This document shows positions 12,461 to 26,100 of a DNA stretch of 64,000 bases, piece after piece. Numbering within the stretch: the stretch's first letter is position 1; the number at the start of each line of letters is the position of its first letter. Location: NCBI RefSeq assembly GCF_901933205.1, contig NC_044586.1:18236569-18300568 (forward strand), in the 5' to 3' direction. The DNA comes from Camarhynchus parvulus (lineage: Eukaryota > Chordata > Aves > Passeriformes > Thraupidae). Below the pieces are notes generated by a model. It saw nothing but the letters and a program-made list of their open reading frames with translations, searched no databases and had not been told where the DNA came from. The position numbers and the translations under genes were made by a program.

Positions 12461-14814
12461 TAGAGCATCCCAAATTGTATTTTAAAATTCTTGAACAAAA
12501 CCTGGTTGGGCTCCTAAATCCTTTTAATTTCTAATTTGAAGGCTAATAATCATACCACTTAGATAAGATTATTTGTCAGCATTCATCTTCTGCCTTGTTA
12601 CTACATTAAAGTGAGTGATAGCATTGTTGTGAAGGTCGTTACAGTAAGGATAATAAAGAAGCTTTAAATATATTTTTAGTCTACCAATACAACTATTTAT
12701 GCGTTCATTCTGCTATCTTCTTTCATTTTTAGCTTTTATTATATTTGTTACTGTGAACTTCCCCTCTTTTTTACTTCACATAGAGGTGTTTCTGCAGGTA
12801 ATGTGGTTTTCTTCTACTAATGTGGCTTTGGGGACAGCTATTAAAAAAAATCTCGTGTAATTATCTGTTATTCTCATATTATATAGTAATGTTAAAATAA
12901 TACTGAAGTCATATTATTTTATTGGGTTGCCAAAGCTGAGCTTCTCAGGACAGGATGACTTTAGTTCTGTCATCCATTCTCCTTTGGGGGTATGGATGCA
13001 TGGAGTTCCTTCATGGGGAATGCAATGTGTTGTTTGAGTTAGGACACTGTCACCTATAAATCCCATACAAATTTAGCAGTTGGGAAGGTGAAAGATGCAA
13101 CATACATGGGTGGGACCAGAGGGCCCCACAATAATGTGCCATTCTCCTTCCCACAGCAGCTCGTTGCAGAAGGAGCTGTGTGTGTTGTGTAGTGTGCATT
13201 AGTGGCCTCGTGTGGATTCCACTTAGTGCTGATGTGGTGCAGAGACTCTGTGGAGTGTTAAGTGTTCTTTAAAGTTGCTAATGTTTCAAATGAATAATAT
13301 ATATTATTGCAGAAGCGTCTCTGCTCCTTTCTTGACCAGTCCTCTCTCCCTACATGACCACATACAAGCTCTTCAGCTGTGTGACATGTACAGTGAAATT
13401 TCAGTGTTATTAAATGGGCTTGATTTATGTTCCCAAAGGAAATAATCTCTTACTTGTATGCCTGCTGCTTACACATAAGCAATGAAAAAAATCTTTTTGC
13501 CTGTCTTTCAGGATGCCAGCCTTTTCTGAAGGGTATCTTGTGTGTGGTCTGTGTACTTACCTATTCTTTGTGTTACCATAATGTCTTGTAGCTTGTTAGA
13601 CTGGCTCCAAAGTTTGTTGCTGCTTCTACTCGCACTGATAAGTTACTTCAAAACCAGTGATAGTCTGTGTTGTGACTAAAACAGGAAATCAGTTTTTCAC
13701 TGGTACTCAGCTATTTGTTCTTGCTGTGTGCCCCGTGGTGGTATGTTTATCTGGCTGTGCTGTGTCTGGGGTCAGTTCTTTGGTCCAGCAAGAAGCTTTT
13801 TATTTTTGCAGAGTCATGTTCAGCTGAATAAAGCTTAGCACCTGACTTCCCAAACAGAATTGATGGCATAGGGATGGGTCAGGAGGGATGACTGGGGATG
13901 TGACACAAACAATATTAATCACTGTCAGTGGAATGAATTTGTGCCATAACGAAGTGATCAAAGTGAATAGCTACGTATTGAGCTATGGAGTGCAGTGAAT
14001 GATTTCTGTAAAGTTGACCTGTAAAAGTGAATGTTGAATGTAAACAGATGTTTTTATAATCAGATGCATGCCAAAGGTGGTCAGGTGTAATAAAGGAAGG
14101 GAATGGAATGGATATAAATGCAACATTGCTGTTTGCCCTGGCAGCTGAAGCTGTGCTACCTGAACTGCTGAAATGCAACCCAGAAAGATGTGACTCTTCT
14201 TCACTCACACTCTACCCTTACAACATCTACAGTTGAGGGAATTGCAGATATGCTTCACCTTGTTTCCTGATTTTTACCAATTTTAAATGCATGAGTGAAT
14301 AGAAAATAAGTACAAAATTATATTGATCAATTTAAAGGTGAACTTGTAGGTGTTTTCTGGATTTTTTTGCTTAAAATATTTTGAAGTAAAAGAAGACAAT
14401 TGAAATACTTTTTAAACATAAACAAGTTCCAAGTGGAATATTCACTTGTAAATAATGTAGATGTTTCTAAAGTTTAATGCTGAAATTTTATTCTTATGTA
14501 ATGAAATACAGTATTTACAGAAAAAAAAGTGAATGCTCAATAATTGTTTTGAAACTACTAGGAGATGATTTAGATTAATCTGTTGGCACATTATGTTAAA
14601 CCAAGTGTTGAAGAAATAGCTTTGAATTTCAATTCAATATTTGATTTCCAAAATTAATGTAATTTTGTGGAAAGAATCAAGTGTGTTTTTATAATGTTAA
14701 TATCTATTTTCCTTTTCTTTTTTCATTCTCACAGGGTAAAATCTGGGAGTACAAAAACCCCATGCCATTGCTATCACTTCCTAGACTGAAAAACTGCTTC
14801 CATACCCTATTAAA

Positions 14815-14972
14815 ACCTCTTTGGGTTTGTGTTTTTGGGTGTTTGTTTTTTGTGCTTTTTGGTTTTGTGAGGGTTTTTTGTTCATTTGGTGGATTTGTTT
14901 GGGTTTTATTGGTTTTGAGGTCTTTTTTGGGTTGATTGATTGGTTGGGTTTGGTTTTGGTTTTTTTTAGAAT
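14815..14972. repeat. T/G-rich low-complexity tract
   Basis: Repeated TTTGGG, TTTTGG and TGTTTT words dominate this stretch. It produces an artefactual open frame rich in Phe, Val and Leu. It is simple sequence in intron 1. Confidence 0.75.
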
Positions 14973-17900
14973 TATTGGAATTTGAGAAGTAGATTTAGTT
15001 ACGTTACTTTTGTTCTGTGATACTGTCTGATCTGCTTTCTTGGATATTCTGAGTGAACTATTACTATACCACCAGATTTATTTTTCTTTCAGCAGGTGCT
15101 TAGATTGGCTAGCAGAGAACATCTTAGAACAGTATTGCAGAACATTTTGTGGTTTTCTTTAATTGTTGTCTGCACTGGTAAAGGTGCCTGGAATATCACG
15201 AATGTCTTGTCTCTTCATTGAGCTAAGACCAAATTTATTAGTTGTGTTCATACACACAAATTTGAAGAAATTAAAGGAAAATCCATGTAGTTTTAAGTGC
15301 TCTGTATGTGAACCTTAAAATTTATTTGCAATGAGATTTGATCATAGAATTGGTTGAATTTGGCTAAGAAATTCTTTGTCCAAAGTAGAATATAGGCAGC
15401 TGCTTCTGCTTTGGCTTGTTGCATCCCTAGATTAGAGAGCAACATTAGGGTTTAGTCTGTATCAAATGACTCCATTTTTAGCTCTTGGTTTAGGATAGAC
15501 TATTCCATAGTTTCTGGTAGCATGTAAATCCCGTGCTGTGTGGTGCCATGAGTAAAATCTGTGCTGTGCAATGTTAATCCTTGTCAAGTCAGTCCCAAAC
15601 AGATCCATAACTGATAAACACAAATAGATGAAACAAGTATACAGTGATTCTGAATTTATTTTGGGCTGTGCAAGATAACCTATAGTTTCTATGCTTTATA
15701 CTTTGATTAGTCTGATAAAATATGATGTGGTTTCTGTTTCTACCGAGATCCACTTTGCTGGGGTTTTTTTACTAGCCCTGTACAGAAACTAAAACCCTGA
15801 TTGGAGATCTCCCCTTTATCCCTCCTCCCCTTTCTTGCAAAAGAGGCTGGATAGGAAGCACTTTTGTTTCTACTTGTTATTAGGTTAGGCATTGCAGAAA
15901 CACTTTGTGTAATTAAGGAAAAGTAGTACTAAATTTAGCATGTAATTAATGTGTTGCTGGACAAAATTACTAGTTTTATGGTAATAATTTTAGAAGCTTT
16001 TATGTCACTGCAAAGGTGTCTTATTGCACATCAAGAAAGAAATGAACAGATTTGGAAGTTTTTAAGTACATCTAAAGGTATTTTATTTGGTTTGTGGTTT
16101 ATTTTTTGCATTTGTAGTATTTATTTCACATATGGATTATTTCATACATACAGATAAAATTCTATGTTTTCTGAGTGAATATTGCTATCCCAGTGTAATA
16201 TCTTTTGATATTATTTGATATGAGTTGTGAATCATGTTAGTATTTCAGTTTTGAAGTTTATAGTGTGTTTGGGTTTTTTGTAATTTTCAGGGTTGTGTAA
16301 AGCATCTAATTTATCTATACTCACTGGGATGCAATTTATTAGGTAGGAAAAATAACATCAAAATCTGTTGTCCAAATTGGCTCTTTAAAGCTGAAGATTT
16401 TATAAACACGCTTCTCAAAATATGTTTTGAATTTGCCAAGGAAAAATGTATCACATGAATCCTTCAATTTTTTTATTGCAGTGAATAGTTAGAGAACAAA
16501 GTTATGTAATCTCATTTCAGGAAAGTAAAAGCTTTTATGAAAATCTTATGAAACACTCTTTGTAATGCAATACCAATTAACTTGTGCAGTGTTCAACCCT
16601 GCAAATGGGGAGAAATAAGCAATGTAGAACTTACAGCTCTTGTTAAATTGCTTTGTCAACTGTTGTTGCAATCCTCCAGGAATCTCCACATTGCTTCCCA
16701 GAATGAATTAAATTTGAGCTACTTTTTCTAGTTATGCAGCTGAAGCGGCTCAAGAGAATTATCGGAATGTGCAAAGAATAGCATATTGCACCTAGGCTTT
16801 GACATTAGAATTTGTGTAGCGATGAATACTGAAAGAGCTCCTGGAAGTTCAACCACATAAGCTTGAAAAGACATTTATATCTTGTTTCCCAGTTGGTTTT
16901 CTGTCCTAAGGGGGGGGGGGTGGGAAAATCATCTCAGGTGAAAGACAAGTACAAGTAGGGATTTGGCATATATATGTCAAATATATAAAATGAAAATGCA
17001 ATGGAGTTTTGTCTAAAGCTAGGCTGCTGAAACTTAAATATTCAAGCTAGAACTTAGGTATTTGAAAATTCATTTAAGCATTTGTTATTTGATTCGTTCT
17101 GGTTTTCTTTGGAATGCAGAACGTGATACAGAATTACTTGTTATCTGTGTTAGGCTGAGTAAGCCTTATGGAAGTAACTTGCCTCCAAATCCTGAAATCA
17201 TTGAATATATTCTGGAATATTACTGTTGAAATGCCTGAACTAGAGGAATGTAAAATATGAATTTAGAGGTTTTCAAAATTTGGATAAGCTTTCAGTGCCT
17301 TTATCTTATAGGCAAAAGTGCTGGCTTTGTACTTGGATATAATGGATTCCTTGAGCCTGAAGTGTTTCTCATAGCTAAAAGGACTCTTCCTGTGTAATTG
17401 TGTCCTGATTACTTTGTATCGGTGACATTAGGAGGAGCTTTTTCCAACCTGTCTGTGCTGGTGCTGTCTTCCTTTGACTTTCACCTTTCCAGACACCAGA
17501 AAATGGGCAGTGGTGATGCATTTTGATTGTTAGTTGGAACCATGGGGGAGTTAGTAAAAGTAATTTTAAAGCTAATTTTGTTAGGACTTAGTCACAGCTG
17601 TGAGCCAGCACTTAACCTGTTCAAATGGCCTTCTTTATTGCTGCACTATTTTTAGGTTGCAAAGGCTATCTTTAGAAACGTCTTTATTTGGTGAATATTG
17701 TAGGGATATAGTTCACATATTCTCCCACAAGCATCCAGGGAGAACTTTGAAAAAACTGTAGGACTCTTCTGATGTTGCGTAACAGTCATGCTGCAGTTCT
17801 AAACTGTTCCAGTTGGTACCAGGCATCACTACTGAGAGCCTCAGAGTGAAGACCAACAGAAGATTTGTGTGGCAACTATTATATCTTCTTTTAGAAAAAG

Positions 17901-18573
17901 TTCTTACAGCTGAACTGCAGGTGGATGTTAGTTCTAACAAAATTTTGGCTGGACTGGTTTGGTTTTGTTAAAATTCTTCAATTTGTGTATCAATAAGAAT
18001 AGGCACACAAATATTTCTGAAAGAACAGCTGCCTTCCTTTGAAAGGAGTTTAGGTGTCAGTGGTAGAAATGCAAGTCTGAAATAGTTTGGATTTAGAGCT
18101 TTATCTCATGCCAGTGGATGTTACAATAAAAATATGTTCATATGATAAGGAGCAGATAGTTATACCAGGATGTACCATGGCCAGGACAAAGACTGATTGT
18201 TGAGTATGTGTGTACCAAAGGAGTGTTTTTTCTAGCCTAATTACCTGAATATCTGCAGTTTATGATGTGCAAAATGGACCACAGTGAAAGACATATGTCA
18301 TTACATGAATTAAGTATAGTGTGAGCTTTTTGTGTTGTACCAGTACCATAAAATTTTTCTTCACATATTAGAATTCATAGTTAAAGGATTAGTGAATGGC
18401 TTTGGCTGCAGGATTCATCTGTGTAGCCTTGTACTTCAGCATAAGAAAAAAGGAAAATGGACTACAGTGTGTGCAGAAGGTAAAAAAGCAAATGAAAGGT
18501 AACTGGCCATGAGAATGACACTCTAGCTCTTGTCTTTCAGGAGTAATGTCTTGTGAATTGGTAGATAATTGAT

Positions 18574-18702
18574 TGTAGAGTCCCCACCACTGAACACTTT
18601 GAAGCTGTGACTGGACAGGATGCTGGGTGATCTCAGCAAGGCTCCCTTTCCCATGAAAGACTGGACTAGAGAGGTCAGGCTGCTGCACAGTTCTGTGATC
18701 AT
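18574..18702 (+). mobile_element. CR1 LINE 3'-end fragment (degenerate)
   Basis: The order of words matches the CR1 3' UTR: a GTAGAGTCCCCACCACTGAACACTTTG block (18575-18601), then CTGGACAGGATGCTGGGTGAT, GGACTAGAG, and a terminal TTCTGTGATCATT resembling the CR1 microsatellite end. The copy is strongly diverged and 5' truncated, as CR1 copies usually are. Confidence 0.5.
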
Positions 18703-21700
18703 TATAACTTAACAAATACTCTGCTAAAATATTTCTTGTGGGATCTGGTTACTGTAGAGAAGTGTGGCTTTTGAACACTCTTTGAAGAGATATTGAGTAA
18801 TCCAGCCTCATCTGCTCCCAGGACTGGTTTTCAAGATCCTGTGACCCTCACCATAATCCTCATCTTTTACCAATTCCATCAGTTATTTTGTCGAACTCCC
18901 AATTAAAATCTGGCATTAAAAATGCAAACAGATCTAATGTTTATCTTCTGTGGGCCTGAAAAGTAATGGATTTTTTTTCTGATGAAAACAAAGTCTGCTA
19001 GACTGTCCTCTGTCACAGTTAACTAGATCATCAATTGTCAGACTCAAATGAGCAGAATTTCCAATGCTAAAGTGTCACTGGTCCATGACAGGATCAATAA
19101 ACTTCAGCCTTCCTTGGTTTGAAATTGGCATTTTCAGCTGGAATTATGGCTACAGGCTTTTTAAGATAATGTGATAAATATAAAGTAGATATGAAGGTGT
19201 TTTCCATGAAATATACTGAATATTCAAATTCTTCATAGCTCTTATAAGGGGAAAAGGTAGGCAGTTTGTTGGAAGGTGCCAAGAGTTGGACATTTCATTG
19301 TCAGTTTCATAAATCACAGGATAGAGAATAAATGCATGTTGTCTAATGAATCAATGTTATTAAGCTCTTGAATACTCTATACAGCACATTCTTTACCAAT
19401 GCTATTTTTTAGAAGTAAAATATAACTGGTTTTAAAGTGTATTATTTATTTTTATAATTTTTGGTGACTGATGCACCAACTAGATATTTGCCTTGGTGAA
19501 GCAGTTCTTTTATCCTTCAGATATGAACAGCTGCACAGATTTTTTTCAGTATAAAATGAATTTCAAGTTAAATACAAAAGGAAAAAAAGAAACCTCTACA
19601 GGAGTATTTGTCTGTGTATCCTTCAGATTTTGTATATATCCTCCAGATATTGTACCACAGGTTAATAATACTTAATGACAAGAAAACCCCTACACCTTTA
19701 CTCACGATCTCTCTTTTGTGCCTTTAGTCTTCTCTTTTTAAATTACACATCTGTCTTAAGCATGACTTTGCCTGTTCTGAGATAATCTTAATAGATACTC
19801 CAAAGTATATTTTAAAAATATTTTTTACAGTTGTTCTTTCATGTGCTCTCTACCCTTAAGCTTTAGGAGTAAGGACAAAACAACTTTGAAACAGCTGTGG
19901 TCTGAGCCATGATTGTGTGAAGGTTCCTTGTGACCCTGAATCTTCAGCTGTTGTGCTGCCTTTATTAGGAACAAGTGTTAATGAGCTCATGGCTGGAGTT
20001 ACTGGAGGGATTCTCTTCATGGGTTTGAGAAACTTCTCACCTTCTCCAGAAAACTTGAAGAGACCAAGGAGTTACCATGGATACTGTTTATTACTAGAGG
20101 GGGCATTAGCTTTGTGGGTTTAGATTTCCTGGAGGTGGGCCTACTTTTTCTCACAATATTTATATATAAAGGCTTTAAGCCTTCAGAACCAGAAGTGAGA
20201 AGTGTCTGTACTTGAGTTTCACAGGTGTTCTCAGCTGAAATGCTCTTGACTTGAATTGTGACACTAAAGAGTGTGATTATGAAAAGCATCATATGTGTTG
20301 CTTGTAAAATATTATAAATAATATCTTTCTATATGCAATTTCAGTCATGTTCTCTTAACTGTCTAATGCTTTTCCCTGCAGTATTTCCAAGTCTTATATA
20401 TCTATTTTATTCTACCATAAGATAAAGATAGTTCTATATGAAATTTATTATTCGTTGAATAAGCACATCACTTGGTTTTCTTATTCTTGGGGAAATAGAA
20501 ATCTTATTTTCAGTTAAACTTGAAAGGTATTTTTCTATAATTGAAGCTTTCATCTTGCAGCTGTTTCAGCTGTTGAATCATTTAATCCTTTTTTTGATTC
20601 CTTTGCTGCTCAGCCTCTTAACTGACGAGCCATGTGGAGATATGGCTTTATAATGACAGTCATATGTGGACAGGTGACTCATTTCAGTAACCACAAGCTA
20701 TTTTATAGAGCACTGGCTGAGATATTATTGTGAGCAGGGCCACAGAGCCCTGCCCACGATGTCATGGTGCAGTTCTGTCTGTGTGCATTGTCACTCTGTC
20801 GTGGCCTTGGACAGGCCCTGGGGATATCCCAGCTGTCAGCTTAAATACAAACCTTGGGAGGCAAATGTGGGATGGAATCTAGTGAGACATTCAAGCTGAA
20901 CTCAGAAGCACGAGATCACTTGCTAGTGATAGGTAGTAAAATCCCTTGGAGGTGGACCCTGGTAGTGCCTTTTATAAGATGGCTGAAAATCTCAATGTGT
21001 TAAACAGTTCTAGGCAAAAACTCTAGTTTATGTAGGGGTTTATATATTTGTGTGCATATAGACCATTACATATATGGTTTATGCACAAAGTACATGTTAG
21101 AAATCCAGCTCAAGCTCTTCCTTCTGAGCATGTACAAGTTGGATATTGTAATTCAGAATTATTTTATTATATGATACTGACTTTGGTCTATTGAGATTGA
21201 TTAATGATATTATGCATCATGCAAAAATACCAACTGAATTCTATTTTCACTTAAAAGATGATGTTCCATTTGAATATAATGACTCCAGACTTTCTGGAGT
21301 CTAACATTAAGCAGCTTTGTGATCATGTGTAGAATGATTTGCAGTAAACTAAATAGCTTAAGAAATTTGATCACTTTATTCTGAAGCTATTTGTGCCTGC
21401 TTTTCTCAGCTGTGAGTGTGGGTGTTACTGACATATGAGTTAAGTTAAACTCAAAAAGAAAAAAAGGTGTGTTGTTGTACCTTTAGTAGCAATTGATTGA
21501 GAATCCTTGTGTAACCGTGTAAAATGCTGAAGTTAGCAGCATATATGACAAAAAAGGCAGTTGTGTAATTCCTGCTTTTACTAGGACTTTGTTTCAGTAC
21601 TGTGATCAACTTTAGTCTTTTTTGATATTAGTCCTGTGTGTTTGAATTTTCAACAGCAGGGTTTTTCAGACTCTGCCCTTGAGAGAGCACTAAATTGAAC

Positions 21701-22835
21701 TTGGTTGGGGCTATCTACCTTTCTTTTTTCTGTCTTCTAATTGTTTCTCATATGCAGGTTACATGCTGCTGTTTCAGTGCTCCATCAGTCAGTGATGGCA
21801 CAGCTTTATTAACTGCAAAAACACAGTGGTGATGGTGTGAGCAAGAACTGTCAGCTCGTGGGGGCCTCTTGTCCCACTTTTCTTGAACTTCAGTCCAATT
21901 TAGGTTGCAGAGTCGATGGCTGACCTACTTGTACTTTGGTCAAGCATTAATTTAAAATAGCATAAAAGGCTTTCCTTTTCCTGAAAAGTGGCAGCAGGGT
22001 AGAAAAGACTATTCTTTGTGAGGTGAGTTGACCAAATTTAAGCATTCATTTCACATTCTTATGTTTACGGATTCTACATTTGAGTGCTTTGTGTGTTTGA
22101 GAGCTGTGTAAAGTCACATAACATGTATCCAGATTGCTGAAAATCATGGGGAAGCCTGGCTGCTCTGCTGTGCTTTCTTTTCTAAACCCTTAATAGGATT
22201 AGTGAAACCTTTGTGAACCAAAGAAAAACTCTCACCTTGTCCCTTGCCTAACCTGGATGTCATGTGCCTCTTTTAAAGCAACTCCTTGTTTTGGACACTG
22301 AAAACTCTTGATTTTTCAGTTGCATTAGGGTTAAAGTAGGTGTAAGTGTACTGTATGTGTTTTTAAAAAACCCCAAACAAACAAACAAACACCCCCCCTT
22401 CCTCTCTTTGCTTGTCAAATTCTATGTACAGGGAAGGCCATAAAATATGATCTCTGATCCTAATATTTAAGTATGATACTTCCAGGTAGCTTAGACCAAT
22501 GAGTTTAGTACATGGTAAGGAGCCAGTTCATTATACTTACTACAAAAAAAAATTACATGTTTTTAGGGAATGTTTAATTCTACTAAGTCAGCAGCTCATG
22601 TTTTATGGATTACTAAGTTGTAAGTAGAGGTCTTCTGACCTTGTTGCAGAAATTACCATTTCAGGACCAGAAAATTTAATTGCCTAGAAACATGAGAAGA
22701 CCTGCCTAAAGTTTACCTCAGATTCACTGAGCTGAAAATCCATTTAAATAGAATTCAAGAGCTTCTTTTGTCAGTGACCATGTTAATGAAACTAAGTATT
22801 GAGTAACCTTCTCTCCAACTTTAACACAGCCAGGC

Positions 22836-23134
22836 TGTCACTCTTGCACCTGGGTTGGGGCAGGAACAGGCGAGAGGCAGGATCGTAACGAAGGCAAAGA
22901 AGCTTTATTCAAAAGAACCGCGTGGTTTTTATAGAGTGGTACAATGGATTCTATTCTATTGGCTAACTAACAGAAACATCTTTCTCATGCACGTCCTTGA
23001 GAGGAACAGAAAAATAAACTAGAAAAACACGACCTGCAAATTGTTTATCACATGTTTCCAGCTCCTTAAAACTTCTCACAAGCTGCTGTGAGAAACGCTT
23101 GCCGTTTCTCTCTCTCTGTCCCATGGCATCCACA
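22836..23134 (-). mobile_element. Solo LTR, ERVK-like, 299 bp, antisense to PACSIN2
   Basis: Read on the minus strand it starts TGTGGATGCC and ends GAGTGACA, giving TG...CA termini. It carries a CCAAT box (GCCAATAG), a TATA box (TATAAAAA, 22926-22933) and an AATAAA signal (22904-22909) in proper order. The flanks are 6-bp direct repeats with one mismatch: CCAGGC at 22830-22835 and CCAAGC at 23135-23140. A 6-bp duplication is typical of avian ERVK or alpharetroviral-type integrases. No internal region is present, so this is a solo LTR left by recombination. Confidence 0.75.
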
Positions 23135-26100
23135 CCAAGCGATTTAAATTCTCCTAATAGTTCTTTCGAAGCTGCATTCAGTTTGCTTTAAAATCTGAAT
23201 TAATCTTATTTAATCTTAAATATGAAATACAGTCACATGCTCTTTTGTGCTGTTACAATATAGTATTGATTTTAAACACTTGAACAGATCTTTTATTGTT
23301 CATAAATGAATAATTACTTATTTAACTTACTGTAAAGAAGGATAGCTGAAGTTAAATGTGCCTGTGGTTGTTTTCTTTCTGCATTTACGACTTGTATTCT
23401 GATGAGGTCTGTACATTTTGTATGAGTTCCAAAAATGAAATTGATGACATGGTGCATAATCTGATGACTGTTAGAGCTGAAAATGTTGCTTTTAAGTTGT
23501 AAGGCCATCTTCTTTAGCAGCTTTTACATTGATAGTCTTTTCCCCAAATGCTGAACTACCCTTTAGTGTATTTTGAGAGTCAAAGAATGTTGCATGATGA
23601 TTTGACCTGCTTTTTGTCAGCATGGCTGTGGCAGTGAGGGGATAATGCCTGCAGAAAAAATTGGTAATTATGGAAACTACTGTTTAAAGCCTTTTCCCAG
23701 CTTTGATGTGAGCCAACAGTTATGGAAGTAGTAATTTAATTTTTGCTTTAGGGTACAAGTCCTGGGGTACAGTTCTTTGCCAGCTTTGGTTGTCCCTTGA
23801 GCAAAAGCTATACTAGCAATTAATTTCTGGTGTTATAGGCTATTTGTGTTGAGATTTAGCTTAGAAAATTGCTGGGTTTGCTTACTAGAGAGCAAACCAT
23901 TCAGGTCCCGGGAGTTTTGTGTGGAAATGTGATGTCTCTGTACTGTTTATATCGAGTATAACATGAGCACATTGTGGTCTGTTATTTTACTGTCTGGGGG
24001 TGTGGTCTTCTCTTTCACCTTCAGCAATGGCTTTCTGAAACACTCCTTAGGAAGGTCTGTTATTCTTTGCATTTTCTCTTTATCAATGGTAAGGAAATCA
24101 TCACTTCCCCTTTTCCTTTTATTTTTATCTCCAAAAAGGGACAGAAAAATTCACTAGTACTTGAAGAGTTCACAGATTTTCATGGGTTCACCCATGCAGG
24201 TTCTCCTGCCCCAATCAGCCTTCCTAGTTTTTGCCAATCATAGTCATCTGTATCTCTCTAAGATAAGCAGAAAATAGGGTATTCTGGCATGCTGTTAATG
24301 CACAGATTTAGTTTCTAACAGTGATTTAGGCTTTGGAAACAAGTCTGTGTTAAAGACCAGGCTGAATTTCGTTCAGGTGAGCTAACTGAATTGGTTCTTT
24401 CCTCAAGTAAAGAAATTTATCTCCTCAGTGCAACCTTCAGATTCAGGAAGACTGCCCTGTTTTCCCTTCATTTAGGGGTTTAGATATACTTCTATTCAAT
24501 GCATGTCAGTATTTCATTAATTAATACTACAGCTCTGTATTTCCTGAGATGGAAAAGTACAGCTTTTGACTATGAAACACTGAAACAACACATCTGTTTC
24601 CTAAGTGACGCATCTGCAAAGTGTGCCTACGTGTTTCACTGAAATATTTAAAAACACTCTCCTCCACTGAAGCCAGTTGTATGATTAAAAATACTTCCCT
24701 TTAAAATGGACCACCCATGGTCTTACCTAAAGGTTATAGTACACCAAATATTCAGCTTTGCAGCTATACAGAACCATATGATGAGTGAAAACCCTGTGTT
24801 ATTTTGAGTGCTGCAGTGTGGAGGGAGGAGGAAAGACATTAGCTTGAGCTATAAGATTTTCATCAGCCCACAGGAAGTGCTAAAGTACACGCTGATGAGA
24901 GAATTGTGTTTGTGGAAGTGGAGGTTGGGCAGTGCTGTGCAGGTACTGTGGTTATCTGTGCAGTTATGCTTCCCAGCTCCATAGCTGGAAAAAATACTAG
25001 TGAATTAAGGCATGCCTTTTCAGGTAAATAGCTTGTAAATAGAATGTGAAATGACTTTCCAAACAACTGCCATAGTTGCTTTTTCCTATCAAAATGTACT
25101 CTACTGTGTCACAGCTGATACAAAAGTATTTTTGGCTGAGTGTGATGATTTGCAATGTTTGTTTGAATGTAAGGGAGTGTGTTTATCATGTTTGAACTGA
25201 TGGCTCTGGGCTCATACAGCCTGCTGTCCACAACACACATCCATTTCTAGAATAGTTGTTGTATTGCTTTTTATTTATGTCCTTTTGTGAGGTTTCTGTT
25301 TTGAAGTAGAGCAGTGTTCATGCTGGGTGGTCACATAAGTAAGTTTTGATGTCTGAAGCAGTGCTTCTTTTAATGTTCTATTTTGCTTCTTAATTATAGG
25401 CCATTTTAGAGCAGTTGTGTGTGTGTCACTGCTCTCTGCAACTGTTTTGTCAGTACAGCTGGAAATGCTGTTTCATGGTTCCTCTCCTGCAGAATCCATC
25501 AATATCCTGCTCTGCACTCTCCTCGTTTTTGCACTGTTGTAAAATTATACTGAAACTAAATATGAAGTATATATGCTTTAGGTATTTCCCTTGACATTTT
25601 ACAAAAATAAGTTTTCATTATGAGTGTATATAGCAAGCCATCTAATTCCACTAGATTAGGGAATTAAAGGGTCAGTTAAAGGGCGAATTATTTATTTTTA
25701 AAACTATCTGGACAGTTAAAGATTTCTTGCTAACTGAATGCTTACAAAGTGTAATTTGCAAGTTGAAGACGTGATCTTTTGCTGCCTTCATGCTTTTTTT
25801 GAAACAAACGTCAAAGCATATTTATATCAATTTTATTTATTTAGGAGGGATGGCAAGATATTATGGTTAATTTCATTTTGGGAGACTGACAGGACTTATA
25901 AATTAGTTTGTGATATCACAGGCATTACAAAAGTGAACATTCTGAAAGGGTGAAGACCTGTAATTAAATTAAAGTTCTTCCTGCATGTTATCATTTTAAT
26001 CACTTGATCCTGAACAGTAGAAAACCTCTGATTTGAAAAATCAAAGAATATTTTTTAATATTATTTTAATTGACAAATAAACCTGAGTTCTTCTCCTGGT

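Noticed and set aside
14681..14935. 84-codon Phe/Val-rich frame
   Set aside because: It is produced by a T/G-rich low-complexity tract.
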